64,000 bases of DNA from Flammeovirgaceae bacterium (GCA_016709845.1 JADJMA010000023.1:1-64000), one strand, 5' to 3'. Positions 1 to 9,243 are shown, counted from the stretch's first letter. Program-made: numbers and translations. The notes: generated from the letters alone by a model not told the origin.

Positions 1-1148
1 CAATTTCTGATGAACTAAGAAATGCAATTCAAATGGTAGAAGGAACAACTACCAATTGGAAAGATGTTGGCAATGCAGATGTTTATCCCGCAGACTTTGC
101 ACCCGGTTTGGGTTTTAATTCGAATACAACTGCCGCGGGCATTGTAGCACCAGCTGGAAAAATATCAGGAAGCGGATCTTCGTTGATGGTTGATCCGAAA
201 GAAAATAACTCATTTCGTTTGGTTAATCAGGCATTGCAAGATGGCGGTAGTGTTAAGTTTGACAATGGTAAATACATTATCAGTGGGGTAGGGAAAAATA
301 TTTTGGACAAAGGCGTTAAAGATTTTGCATTAAACGCACAAATGACTTCTTCATCCAAAGGAGTAGCCATCAAACCAAGAGTTGCTCTTTATCGCCCATG
401 GCGACCGAACATGGATGAAGGTTGGACACGGTGGCTGCTGGAGTGTTTTGGATTTCCATTTACCAACATTGGTAATAATGATTTTCAATCCGGATCCTTG
501 CGCGCAAGGTTTGATGTAATTGTACTGGCGGCCGATCGTCCATCCGGAATTAAAAATGGATTTAAGAAAGGTTCTGTGCCACCACAATACGAAGGAGGTT
601 TAGGCGAAGCGGGTATTCATGGATTGGATGAATTCGTGCGCAATGGTGGTACATTGGTTTGTTTGAATGAAAGCAGTGACTTTGCTATTGAAGAATTGCA
701 CCTTCCGGTGAAGAATGTGGTGAAGGATGTGAATAGAAAGGAATTCTTTACCGGGGGATCAATACTCGAAGTAGAGGTAAACACGCAACATCCGGTAATG
801 GCAGGGCTGGCTGATCGCGCCAATGTATTCGTGGATGACAGTCCGGTGTTTACCACACTGGAGGGTTTTGAAGGACAGGCGTTGGCGAAATATAAAACAC
901 AGGGTTCTCCATTAATGTCAGGATACTTGTTGGGAGAGAAATACCTGAATGGCTATGCTGCGGCCTTAGATGTAAAATATGGTGAAGGTCATGTTATCCT
1001 TCATGGCTACCGACCGCAATGGCGTGGTCAACCCTATGGTACGTTCAAAATTCTTTTCAACTCATTGTATTATGGTGGCGACCTGTCGAAAGCACAACAA
1101 CCGAACAAAGACTTTTGGAAAGCACCTGAAGTTGCGAAGGAGAAATAA
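1..1148 (+). CDS. M14-family zinc carboxypeptidase, C-terminal part (5' end outside window)
   Basis: The reading frame is open from base 3, so the start and the catalytic HxxE part of the protein lie upstream of the window. What remains (about 380 residues) matches the non-catalytic C-terminal half of the long (800-900 aa) secreted M14 carboxypeptidases of Bacteroidota: a class I glutamine amidotransferase-like alpha/beta domain (RVALYRPWRPNMDEGWTRW, then IVLAADRP, then a GGTLVCLNE strand) and the family's typical end with GYRPQWRGQPYGTFKILFN. The role would be periplasmic or extracellular peptide trimming, but no zinc ligand is visible here. The call rests on family memory of the C-terminal motifs. 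No break is seen in this part. Confidence 0.72.
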   Translation, partial: ISDELRNAIQMVEGTTTNWKDVGNADVYPADFAPGLGFNSNTTAAGIVAPAGKISGSGSSLMVDPKENNSFRLVNQALQDGGSVKFDNGKYIISGVGKNILDKGVKDFALNAQMTSSSKGVAIKPRVALYRPWRPNMDEGWTRWLLECFGFPFTNIGNNDFQSGSLRARFDVIVLAADRPSGIKNGFKKGSVPPQYEGGLGEAGIHGLDEFVRNGGTLVCLNESSDFAIEELHLPVKNVVKDVNRKEFFTGGSILEVEVNTQHPVMAGLADRANVFVDDSPVFTTLEGFEGQALAKYKTQGSPLMSGYLLGEKYLNGYAAALDVKYGEGHVILHGYRPQWRGQPYGTFKILFNSLYYGGDLSKAQQPNKDFWKAPEVAKEK

Positions 1149-1155
1149 TAGCTAA

Positions 1156-1281
1156 TGTCATTCAGAGGAAGTGTTGATATAATCGACACGACTGATGAAT
1201 CTCAATACTGAAGAATTTAAGACTCTTCGCTTACGCCTGCCTTTGCCGAAGCGGCTCCGCGCAGGCAGGCTCAGAGTGACG
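1156..1281. repeat. Intergenic hairpin element
   Basis: The 143-bp gap between the two convergent genes holds an inverted repeat: GCCTGCCT at 1235-1242 pairs with AGGCAGGC at 1263-1270, with a GC-rich loop that can also pair (GAAGCGGCTCCGC). The outer edges (GTCATTCAGAG near 1156, CTCAGAGTGAC near 1270) are imperfect inverted repeats too. This resembles the dispersed palindromic intergenic elements common in Bacteroidota and probably ends transcription from both sides. Confidence 0.45.
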
Positions 1282-1291
1282 GTGACTTTAT

Positions 1292-3707
1292 TTACTCAGA
1301 TCTCAAAGACCTTGCAGGATTAGCCCGTGCTGCCTTAAAGGATTGATAACTTATTGTGAGCCATGCAATCACTAGTGCGGAAACACCACCAACAAGAATC
1401 GTCCATAGATTAATGTCAATACGATAGGCAAAGCCCTCTAACCAGGTACTCATTCCATAGTAGGAGATAGGGCCAGCAATTAAAAAGGAAATGATCACCA
1501 ACTTTGTAAAGCCTTTGGACAAGAGCACAACTACCTGAGTTACGCTTGATCCCATTACCTTGCGTATACCGATTTCTTTGGCCCGTTGTTCAGCGGTAAA
1601 AGCCAACCCAAGAAGTCCAAGGCAGGCAATTGCTATTGCCAACACGGTGAAGACTGTGAAGATTGAACTCATACGTTGCTCGGTTCTGAACAAGGCATCA
1701 AACTCCTGATCAATGAATACATAATCATAGGGAGAGCCTCCAGTAAGTGTTTTCCACTGGTCACCAATAAATTTCACTTTGTCTTGTAAATCCGCACCGC
1801 TGAGTTGAATGCTAATCATTTGGTTTTCGGGCGCATAAAACAAAAGCATAGGTCTTACCTTATTCTTTAAAGATTCGAAGTTGAAATCCTTAACAACGCC
1901 AATCACTTTGTAAGGGATCATTCCTTCTGGCCTGTACTCCCTAATTTCTTTGTTCTCAATATTATCCCATCCAATTAGATTGAATGCAGACTCGTTCATA
2001 ATCACGGCCATTGAGTCAGAAGCAACTTCTTTCGAGAAATTCCGGCCTCGTGCAAGTTCCATTTTCATGGTGGGAAGGTGATTATCATCTACTGTATTAT
2101 AAACAAAAGAATATCCTCAGCATTCTCTCCGCTAGGCCTGAAAACAGAACTATTGCCTATGTTGGGTTGAACATATTGAGAGTAGCTCACCATATTTATA
2201 CCTTCTTGCCTTTGTAGAATATCCTTGAATGCATTTTTGTTGACTCCCAACTTATTCACGTTATCTATAATCAAGACATTCTCCTTTGAAAAGCCAAGGT
2301 TCTTATTTTGCAGGTAGTCAACCTGTTCGAATACAATAAGCGTTGAAATAATAAGCACGATACTGATGGTAAATTGTAGCGTTACTAAAAAGCTTCTAAT
2401 GCCACTGCTCTTGAAGCCAGCTCGCACCTTTCCTTTGAGCACCTCAACAGGTTGAAAAGAGGTCAGGTAAATGGCAGGGTAGATTCCAGCACCTAGCCCT
2501 ACGATGATCACTAGCCCTAGCATACCTAATACAAATTGAGTTGAAAGTAGTTCCGAAAGTGTGATGGCCTTTCCAGCCAATTGATTGAATGTGGGAAGCA
2601 TTGCCCAAACTGTAAATAAGGCAATAAGAAGGGACAGCGCGGCATACAATATCGACTCTGAAAAGAACTGCGCGATCAATCGTCCTCTCATGGCTCCTAT
2701 TGTTTTTCTAATACCTACTTCCTTAGCGCGGTTGGCGGACCTGGCGGTTGCCAGATTCATAAAATTGATACAAGCAATCACAATGATAAACAAACCGATG
2801 GCACCAAAATGTATAGATATTGAATGTTCCCATTGGGCAGAATCTGATCTCCAAACGTTGACATCAAATGGATATCAATTAGTCTCTCGGGCACGTATTT
2901 ATAAGCGCCACCTTGCTGACGGAATTCATCCATTGAAATTCCGAGGTACTGCTGGATTTCAGGACCAACATATTTGTCTACGATAGCGTCAAGTTTAGAT
3001 TGTATAGCCGGGTTGGCATTAGCAGCTACTCTATAGTAAGTGTAACTGCTGTTGCTGGTGTATTGGTTTCTTCTGGAGTCTTCCCAGGTTTCCATTGACT
3101 GCAACATATTGAAGGTAAAATGGGAATTAGCTGGAGGATCTTGCACTATACCTGTTACCTCACATGCTACCGCGCGTGTGCCGTAGAGTATGATTTTACC
3201 CAGTGGGCTCGTGTCGCCTTTGCCTTGGTAGTTAAAGTATTTTCTGGCCGCGCTTTCGGTGAGCACCATTTTATTAGGGCCTCTGAGCACATCGTCTGAT
3301 GAACCTTCAATGAGGTTAAAAGTAAAAAATGAAAAGAAGTTGGAGTCAGCTAGTAAAACCCATTCTTCAGTAAAGGCTTTGTCCTGGTATTGTACGATGA
3401 CCTTATTTATGGGCCGAATTCTCACCGCGTCCTCAATTTCTGGCACTTCCTCTACCAATGTTCTGGCCATGGGCTCAGCGCAAGTAGCCATGTTAAAATC
3501 TTGTTCCGCAAGTCTTCCGGTGATGCCTAATCTATATATTCTGTCTGCATCTTTATGAAATCGGTCGTAGCTGACTTCATCGGAGATGTACATGAGAATG
3601 AGGAGAGCAGTCGCCATCCCAACTGTAAGGCCAAAAATGTTGATTGAAGCGTAAAATTTTTGGTTCCTGATGCTGCGCAGGGCAACTTTTAGGTAGTTTT
3701 TCCACAT
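1292..3707 (-). CDS. MacB-like FtsX-domain ABC permease (frameshifted twice)
   Basis: Three collinear pieces (2778-3707, 2089-2793, 1292-2068) make one protein of about 800 residues. It begins with MWKNYLKVALRSIRNQKFY and a membrane helix, followed by a periplasmic MacB-PCD domain (DEVSYDRFHKDADRIYRLG), three helices with the FtsX signature (ARSANRAKEVGIRKTIGA), a second periplasmic domain and a second FtsX block (QRAKEIGIRKVMGSS), ending in ARSLRSE. This is the duplicated architecture of the Bacteroidota orphan permeases that lie away from an ATPase gene. Such proteins probably drive export or mechanotransmission with an ATPase encoded elsewhere. The breaks are near 2785 and near 2080, the latter at a T-rich run before the expected YNTVDD stretch. 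A similar gene lies at 27255-29655. Confidence 0.85.
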
Positions 3708-3862
3708 GGCTGAGAGCTTTGGTTAAAATTTAGACGCACTAAATCGCCAAAAGTTGCATCAATATTCAAGATTCATCGACAACGCGCTGAATGACGGAGT
3801 ATCAGTTTTTAACTTTTTTATAGTGCCAATCAAAGACCTGCCAGGTTTTGCCCGCATCAATT

Positions 3863-3940
3863 CCTCTGCCCTTGTTGGAGTTTCTTCTCCATCAAGAAAA
3901 ACTTTATCAAATTAGCTGGTGAAGAACACCAGACAGGCAA
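3863..3940 (+). repeat. Dispersed intergenic repeat family R1, copy A
   Basis: About 78 bp, starting CCTCTGCCCTTGT and ending with GCTGGTGAAGAACACC. It aligns with copies B (5772-5846) and C (6775-6858): all share CCTCTGC at one end and the exact 13-mer GCTGGTGAAGAAC at the other, with AAGAA and TCAA in between. TTCTTCTCC and GGTGAAGAA inside it can form a stem. It lies 43 bp behind the stop of the amidohydrolase gene. Confidence 0.7.
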
Positions 3941-3982
3941 AAGGCCGACGCAGGGTAGGCTACATAAAATTTTGAAATATAA

Positions 3983-5563
3983 TTATTTCTGAGCGCGCTC
4001 TTCCTGCTGTTTCTTAACCATACCCTCCACATCCCGCAACGACTGTTTGGCATCATATACGATACCGTCTTTTATTGTGTACTTCACACCGCCCACTCGT
4101 TCTACTTTGCCTGTTTCATCATTCAATCTGGGGAACCCTGTGCCGTACAATACCTTCAAATTTTCAACCGGGTTTTCATCGATGATGATCAGGTCGGCTA
4201 ACATATTGGGTCTGACGATTCCAAACTCAATGGGCTTGCCCTTTGGTTCGAAGATGGCTTGTGCGGCATGGAAAGTAGCACCTCTTATTACTTCCAATGG
4301 ATGAAAGCCAGCCTCTTGAAGTAACTCCATTTCTTCAATAACCCCAATACCATATAAATTATAAATAAAGGAAGCGTCATCACTCACGGTTACACGGCCA
4401 CCTGCATTTTTATAATCGTTCAGGAATGACATCCATACCCTAAAGAAATTCTTCCAGGCTAACTCTTCCCAGGTAGTCCAATTATAAAAATACGACCCAT
4501 GGTTTAACCGATTGGGTTCGTAGAAGTCATGCAGCGAAGGAAGTACATACTTTGGAATCCACTCTGCCGTACGTGCGCGCATGACATCCCGACCCGCCAG
4601 ATAAGCAGTCATAGTAGGATCCAGAATAGTTTTATGTTCTAGAAAGAATTGAATAAGATCATTCCATTGTTTGCTGCCTCGTGGGTAAATCTTATCCCAC
4701 TGATAGGCTACTTGACTGAAACGATCTTGCTCATCGTTGTATTCAAAATCTCTGGGCCAGTGTTGAATGTCTTGATCTTTGTATAATGACTCGAATAAAC
4801 CATAAAAGTGAGTCAGGTTGTCCAACCCTAAAGCAACCGCATCTCGTGCATTTACCCGACCTACCATCATTTGAGATAAGTGAGCTACTGAACCCATTTT
4901 TCTTTTATGTGCCTCATCAATAGCAGCCTCCATGACTTCAGGGTCCAAATTGAAAATCTTTATACCCTCCACACCTTTAGTACTGGCCCATGCAACCCAC
5001 TCGCGTGCCTTGGCAGGTGTGGTTACAGGCCCGCCTTTCCAGTCGGAGCCGCTTCCCGGTACCTGAAAATCAATAATACGAGGGGCCACTATTTTATTTT
5101 CGGCACTGCGTTTCTTTTCACTTTCTACCCAGTTTACCTCTCCAGCGGGCACACCGCGAATGGTGGTAATGCCATGGCCCATCCAGAGTTTGTAGGCATA
5201 TTCTGCTTCTGGTGCTTTAGGCACATCGCCTACGTGTACGTGGATGTTAATAAAACCAGGAAGCACATAGGCGCCATGCGCATCTATTTCTTTTGTGCCT
5301 TTGGCTGGTCTGTCCGCAGGATTGATGGGCACCTTGGGTGTACCTACCAAAACAATTTCTTTGATCTTGTTTCCCTCGATTACAATATCTACAGGACCAT
5401 AAGCAGGCGCGCCAGTTCCGTCAATAAGGTTGGCTCCTCGTATTACCATTCTATTGAATGGACCTTCGCCTTCGCCAGCTTTTCGATCAGGAGCAGGCTT
5501 TACCTGCTGCGCTTGAATAAACATGGGGACGACAAAAAAATAAAATAGTAACAATCGCTTCAT
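3983..5563 (-). CDS. Secreted metal-dependent amidohydrolase
   Basis: Intact, 526 aa. An N-terminal signal peptide (MKRLLLFYFFVVPMFIQAQ) is followed by the beta-sandwich edge (GANLIDGTGAP) and the TIM-barrel first strand with the metal-binding HxH (residues 108-110 in GFINIHVHVG). Later elements fit the amidohydrolase_1 fold: VAHLSQ (barrel strand with a His), LTHFYG, and TVSDDASFIYN near the C-terminal end, which carries the usual metal-binding Asp. The last section (PNMLADLIIIDENPVE) is the typical closing strand of imidazolonepropionase/dipeptidase-like enzymes. The substrate cannot be told; the family includes imidazolonepropionases and prolidase-like dipeptidases. It is exported to the periplasm. 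It stands alone, and R1 copies lie behind it and behind two of the next genes. Confidence 0.85.
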   Translation of the reverse strand: MKRLLLFYFFVVPMFIQAQQVKPAPDRKAGEGEGPFNRMVIRGANLIDGTGAPAYGPVDIVIEGNKIKEIVLVGTPKVPINPADRPAKGTKEIDAHGAYVLPGFINIHVHVGDVPKAPEAEYAYKLWMGHGITTIRGVPAGEVNWVESEKKRSAENKIVAPRIIDFQVPGSGSDWKGGPVTTPAKAREWVAWASTKGVEGIKIFNLDPEVMEAAIDEAHKRKMGSVAHLSQMMVGRVNARDAVALGLDNLTHFYGLFESLYKDQDIQHWPRDFEYNDEQDRFSQVAYQWDKIYPRGSKQWNDLIQFFLEHKTILDPTMTAYLAGRDVMRARTAEWIPKYVLPSLHDFYEPNRLNHGSYFYNWTTWEELAWKNFFRVWMSFLNDYKNAGGRVTVSDDASFIYNLYGIGVIEEMELLQEAGFHPLEVIRGATFHAAQAIFEPKGKPIEFGIVRPNMLADLIIIDENPVENLKVLYGTGFPRLNDETGKVERVGGVKYTIKDGIVYDAKQSLRDVEGMVKKQQEERAQK

Positions 5564-5771
5564 GATACTTTGGTTTAGTACAGTTTAGGTGTTCTTTTAT
5601 ACTAATTAAATATAATGGAATTGATGGAGATACATTTACCGCTGCAGGAAAAACCAAAATAGTTTATGTTAGCGGTATGCAAGTGGGGTGAATTTCCTTA
5701 ATTGTTATTTTGATAGTAAAGCAGGGGATCTCTTAGTAAAATATTTGTGGCCGTGCCTGGCTAAAGAAACA

Positions 5772-5846
5772 CCTCTGCCCTTGTCTGAGCTTTTTTCCAA
5801 CAAGAATAAATTCAATTAATTTGCTGGTGAAGAACAGAAGCAAATA
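5772..5846 (+). repeat. Dispersed intergenic repeat family R1, copy B
   Basis: About 75 bp with CCTCTGCCCTTGT at the start and GCTGGTGAAGAAC near the end, as in copies A and C. It sits 16 bp beyond the stop codon of the small membrane protein gene 5862-6062, in the same orientation as the other copies. Confidence 0.7.
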
Positions 5847-5861
5847 CGGGAAGTTGCTGCC

Positions 5862-6062
5862 CTATTTTTGGCTTTCAGTTCTTACTATCTTAGCGTTCCT
5901 AAACCAAAATACTAAAAGAATTATTGTTGCTATTCCCAGTACAATGGCAATAGGTTCACTGTCTTTCCATAACCAATGTATCCCTTCGTTGTCAAAGGTA
6001 AATGCAAGACAGAAAAGTCCACACATTAATGTGGAACTCATAAACAAATTTCTTTTTTTCAT
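5862..6062 (-). CDS. Small two-helix membrane protein related to its neighbour regulator's membrane part
   Basis: About 66 aa when started at the internal ATG at 6062 (MKKRNLFMSS), preferred because the upstream residues look like leader. Two hydrophobic segments flank an acidic, Trp-rich turn (AFTFDNEGIHWLWKDSEP). The pattern of helix, F-x-D turn, LW/LF-W-x-D, second helix, then W-x-R matches residues 27-68 of the LuxR-type protein encoded just upstream (6174-6650): AFRFDSKKVNLFWSDYP and VVIWLRIEK. It is therefore a stand-alone version of that regulator's membrane module, possibly a partner or decoy. It has no catalytic motif. The two genes form a likely operon, 111 bp apart. Confidence 0.55.
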   Translation of the reverse strand: MKKRNLFMSSTLMCGLFCLAFTFDNEGIHWLWKDSEPIAIVLGIATIILLVFWFRNAKIVRTESQK

Positions 6063-6138
6063 TTTACTAATGTTTAAGTTGACAATTATTTGTCGATGCA
6101 AGAGTATGGTGCACTTTAGTAAAATGAAAGTAATTTGG

Positions 6139-6175
6139 GGTTGAAAAAAGGTTGATGGTAGGTTGAAAAAAGGTT
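6139..6175. repeat. Two 15-bp direct repeats between regulator and small membrane protein
   Basis: GGTTGAAAAAAGGTT occurs at 6139-6153 and again at 6161-6175, starts 22 bp apart (about two helical turns). It overlaps the stop of the regulator gene and lies upstream of the small membrane protein. It could be a regulator binding site for the companion gene; the spacing is the only argument. Confidence 0.35.
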
Positions 6176-6650
6176 ACTTAACAGTCCCTATTGTGTTTTC
6201 AAGGCTTTTTGTTTCTTTACGACTCTTAATTCCAAGAATTTTATAAATTTGATTGATATGCGTTTTAAGCGTACTTAATTCAATATTAAGCTCTGCCATT
6301 ATTTCTTTATTGGATCTCCCTTTTACTATTAAGTCAAAAACCTCTTTCTGTCGCAAACTCAATTCAGAAAGTTTCCTTTCTATTTTGGTGGATTTTTCGA
6401 CATTCTCTTTTTGAAGGCTACTGATGAGTAATTGTGTTTTTTGCTTTTCAATTCTAAGCCAGATAACTACAATTAATGCGGTCGTTAGTGCCAATAAAAT
6501 TGCAACAGAAGGGTAGTCACTCCAAAATAGATTCACCTTTTTACTGTCAAATCTAAATGCGACCAAAGAAAAGAATAGAAAAATTGCTATAATTTCAATT
6601 GACCTTTGTCTTCGGTATAGCTGGTCAGTGATTTTTGTCAAAACACCCAT
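6174..6650 (-). CDS. Membrane-anchored LuxR/GerE-type transcriptional regulator
   Basis: 158 aa, intact. Two membrane helices (about residues 17-33 and 47-65) are joined by an FDSKKVNLFWSDYP turn, followed by a short charged coiled coil (67-95) and a GerE-type helix-turn-helix at 95-143 (LSLRQKEVFDLIVKGRSNKE, then STLKTHINQIYKILGI). The helix-turn-helix has the family features: KEVFDLI, the conserved NKEIM, and the recognition helix LSTLKTHI. There is no receiver domain, so the signal probably comes through the membrane part. A small protein with the same membrane module follows. The target is unknown. Confidence 0.8.
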   Translation of the reverse strand: MGVLTKITDQLYRRQRSIEIIAIFLFFSLVAFRFDSKKVNLFWSDYPSVAILLALTTALIVVIWLRIEKQKTQLLISSLQKENVEKSTKIERKLSELSLRQKEVFDLIVKGRSNKEIMAELNIELSTLKTHINQIYKILGIKSRKETKSLENTIGTVK

Positions 6651-6713
6651 AGTTTGATTTTTACAAAATTAGAGATCATTTATTTTAGATTCTTGTCCAA
6701 CGGTTGCAGGTAA

Positions 6714-6773
6714 TATCCGAATATATGCAATTGTTGATATTTCTAATATCGCGTGAAGCCCAAGGTGCATAAA
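6714..6773 (+). repeat. Dispersed intergenic repeat family R2, copy 1
   Basis: About 60 bp containing ATCCGAATATATGCAATTG, GATATTTCTAATATCGCG and GTGAAGCC, then GTTGCATAAAC-like sequence. It matches 11714-11776 with only a few differences. It is directly adjacent to R1 copy C, so the two families may be halves of one longer element. Confidence 0.72.
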
Positions 6774-6774
6774 C

Positions 6775-6858
6775 TCCTCTGCTCTCCTGCTCTAGTTAGG
6801 GGTCTTCCTCAACAAGAAAGACTCAATCGAATTTGCTGGTGAAGAACATCGGCAAGGG
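6775..6858 (+). repeat. Dispersed intergenic repeat family R1, copy C
   Basis: About 84 bp. It shares CCTCTGC, CAACAAGAAAGACTCAATC and GCTGGTGAAGAAC with copies A and B. It ends 43 bp from the stop of the esterase gene 6901-7739, the same distance as copy A from its gene. Confidence 0.7.
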
Positions 6859-6900
6859 TGGGATAGTTTTTTTATTATTTTATATGCTTACTAAAAAAGC

Positions 6901-7739
6901 TTACCAATTTTTAATTACATCTTCTGATTGAGTATTATCAAAACCATGAAGCGCAAAATACTCATGGTATTCATGGGTTACGTTTAACGTATTCAATTTT
7001 CCATTCATCCATTGACTTTGATAGACAGGAACTATAGGGTCTATATTTCCATGAAATAGTATTGTTGGTTGGCTAGTGGAAGAGATATTCCAATAGGGAC
7101 TGATACTTTCATATACGTCACCATCCCAGGCTTGCCCTACATATTCCGTTAAAATATCTCCAACCTTTCCTCCTAACCAGATGTTCGTACTACTATACCA
7201 GGCCCAATCGTTAATGATAGTAGGACCAAAAAGGCTGGCAACACAATTAATGTTATTATGGTCGTTGTATTTATAGGCATAAATCATGGCTAGTTGACCA
7301 CCAGCACTGGCTCCTATAATGCCCATTTTTGATGAGATATGATAATCGCCCAGGTTATCTAAAACATTTCCAATCGCCTTATTGATATCGTCCATTATTT
7401 CAGTGTGATGAATGTTATTGGTATTACTTGCCAGGCGGTAGTTCATATTCACGATAGCAACATTACTCCAGTTTTTTTGATTAAGCTAACATAATAATTA
7501 AACTCTTCTTTTTGTCCTCCCTTCCAGGCTCCACCGTGTATCATCAAAAGAACAGGCGTAGTACTGTCTCGACCTGCGGGTAAATAAATATCATATTTCT
7601 GCATTTGATGATCTCCATAACTAACGTTAACCATAGTCGTGTCGGTATTGCCTGCAGGGTTGTCGGGTATGGTAATATCTTCTTTAGAACAAGAACAGAG
7701 TACAATAAATGATAGCAGGATATAAATTAGTTTATTCAA
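6901..7739 (-). CDS. Lipoprotein alpha/beta-hydrolase (esterase, BD-FAE-like), one frameshift
   Basis: About 280 aa in two pieces (7449-7739 and 6901-7452). The N-terminus has a lipoprotein signal (VLCSC, Cys17). The oxyanion-hole motif is PVLLMIHGGAWKGG. The second piece continues VNMNYRLA and has the nucleophile elbow GASAGG (Ser), an acid in HGNIDPIVP and a final His in ALHGFD, so the catalytic triad is complete. Adding one A near 7468 restores the frame (KKTGVNVAIVNMNYR). The fold is that of carbohydrate-acetyl or feruloyl esterases and hormone-sensitive-lipase-like enzymes; it would act at the outer membrane or in the periplasm. Confidence 0.8.
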
Positions 7740-8022
7740 GAGATTAAGTTTTGAGGTTATAAATACTTCGGGAATGGCAAATATAAATGGGGTACGTGAT
7801 TTTGAAACACGTACTTTTAATTGATGGTGTTGATTGCAAGATATTTATTTTTAGTGGTTCAACCCGTATTATCATTTATAAACCCCCGCATTGAATAAAC
7901 TTTTTTGTTATACATAGTGCCGGAGTCCACCGTTACCTGCCACACAGATGCCAGTGCTTTGGACGTGTGTTGGCATGTACGGCACCGGCATTCGTGTGGT
8001 TTTCATTAGATATTGTTTCAAT

Positions 8023-8568
8023 TCAGTCGATTCCAAATAGTTTTAAGGAGTTTGTATAGCCAGGAAGTCTAATAGCATATTCTCCAGCGCTCAAATTGGT
8101 TTGAAACTCAATTGAGTATAGATTGTTGTTTCTTTTGTTTATCGTAAAGACAACAGAGTCATTCTCAGCATATGTATTGCCAGTAAATGTTGTCCATTTT
8201 TTAAACTCTGTAAAACGATAAAGTCTCTTATTGTCCTGCTTGAGTTTGAATATATCAATTTTCTTTAAGAGTGTCATTGAGTCTGATTTATTATTAATGA
8301 AGAGTATAATATTTTCAGATTGTTTGAAACGTGTACAAGACCGCAATCCCGGAACTACATAATTTACTTTAAGAGTTCCGATGCCCACTAAATACATTGA
8401 AAGGCTTAATCTTGACTTGATGTGAATGCTTTCTGTCTCAAGGACTCTATCAGTTATTTGGTTTATGTCAGGCATTGCTAGATTCTGCTTGTTGGAAATT
8501 ATTAAATCTTGTGCAAAGACAGGAAAATTCAGCGAGCAAGTGATAAAAAGGATTATGGCTTTTAGCAT
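8023..8568 (-). CDS. Secreted protein of unknown function, last gene of the ECF sigma operon
   Basis: 181 aa with a clean signal peptide (MLKAIILFITCSLNFPVFAQ). The mature part is beta-rich with no motif I recognise; the C-terminus (FQTNLSAGEYAIRLPGYTN) reads like the end of an Ig-like or surface-exposed domain. It begins 17 bp after the membrane protein gene 8586-9239, so it is very probably co-transcribed with the sigma factor and is a candidate effector or sensor of that system. I do not recognise a family. Confidence 0.7.
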   Translation of the reverse strand: MLKAIILFITCSLNFPVFAQDLIISNKQNLAMPDINQITDRVLETESIHIKSRLSLSMYLVGIGTLKVNYVVPGLRSCTRFKQSENIILFINNKSDSMTLLKKIDIFKLKQDNKRLYRFTEFKKWTTFTGNTYAENDSVVFTINKRNNNLYSIEFQTNLSAGEYAIRLPGYTNSLKLFGID

Positions 8569-8585
8569 GGTTTCTCCTCTAGAAG

Positions 8586-9239
8586 TTAGTGAGTTTCATT
8601 TCTAAAGGCCTTAAGATCATTTGTAAATTCCAACGACTTTATAATCGGAGTCCATTCTGATCCACTGAATAAATATTTAAACCATTTTCTGTCTCTGTTA
8701 CCGTACTTGATATTACGAAATAGCCAAACAGCCATGAAGGTCAACGATAATGTAACTGATAGCTGAAGAGCATACAAGAAAATATTTCCATTCTCAAGCA
8801 TGCTTTCATTTAAGTAAAAAGTAGTCCAGACGGGTAACTGCAAAAAGAGAAAACGAGCAACCCATAGAGTTGATGATTTTAATCGCGCCAATTTTTCTTG
8901 TGTTTCAATTATAGACTCACTGATATCTGCCTGATGAATAAGAATTAATTGGTAGAGATAAATTCCAATTGCCAATTTAGTCAATAGCACTTGGATAATT
9001 GCTGAGATTAGAAAAAACGGATTTGCCACCAAAAACAAATTGATAATCAAGAGGTCAACAAAACTAACCCATACTATACCTATGATAATAGTAAATACTT
9101 TCAGAGGTCTCATGGATGCTAGCAGTGACCGAACCTTGAGTTCTGTGATCTGCTCAGCGTTCTTCTTGCTAAACAATAAGTTTTCGTCTAACTTTTTATC
9201 GTATGATTTCCAAAGATTAATAAGTTCTGTGTCTTGCAT
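8586..9239 (-). CDS. Membrane protein paired with ECF sigma factor, putative anti-sigma role
   Basis: 217 aa. The soluble N-terminus (MQDTELINLWKSYDKKLDEN) with a charged amphipathic helix is followed by at least four membrane helices (about residues 46-70, 75-98, 128-145, 155-175) and a charged tail. The N-terminal LW-x-x-YDKKLDENL pattern is common in proteins directly behind sigma-70 genes in Bacteroidota. It starts 4 bp after the sigma factor stop. The anti-sigma role is inferred from position and topology; there is no zinc-binding anti-sigma motif. Confidence 0.68.
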   Translation of the reverse strand: MQDTELINLWKSYDKKLDENLLFSKKNAEQITELKVRSLLASMRPLKVFTIIIGIVWVSFVDLLIINLFLVANPFFLISAIIQVLLTKLAIGIYLYQLILIHQADISESIIETQEKLARLKSSTLWVARFLFLQLPVWTTFYLNESMLENGNIFLYALQLSVTLSLTFMAVWLFRNIKYGNRDRKWFKYLFSGSEWTPIIKSLEFTNDLKAFRNETH

Positions 9240-9243
9240 TTGC

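Noticed and set aside
4907..5548. 213-codon open frame on the plus strand opposite the amidohydrolase
   Set aside because: Antisense to a clear enzyme gene, no family-like motif, composition typical of a shadow frame.
7918..7990. Structured RNA from GTGCCG/CGGCAC and TGCCACACA/TGTGTTGGCA pairs
   Set aside because: The stem is imperfect and unique in the window; it looks like a generic intergenic hairpin behind the secreted protein gene 8023-8568, without a riboswitch motif.
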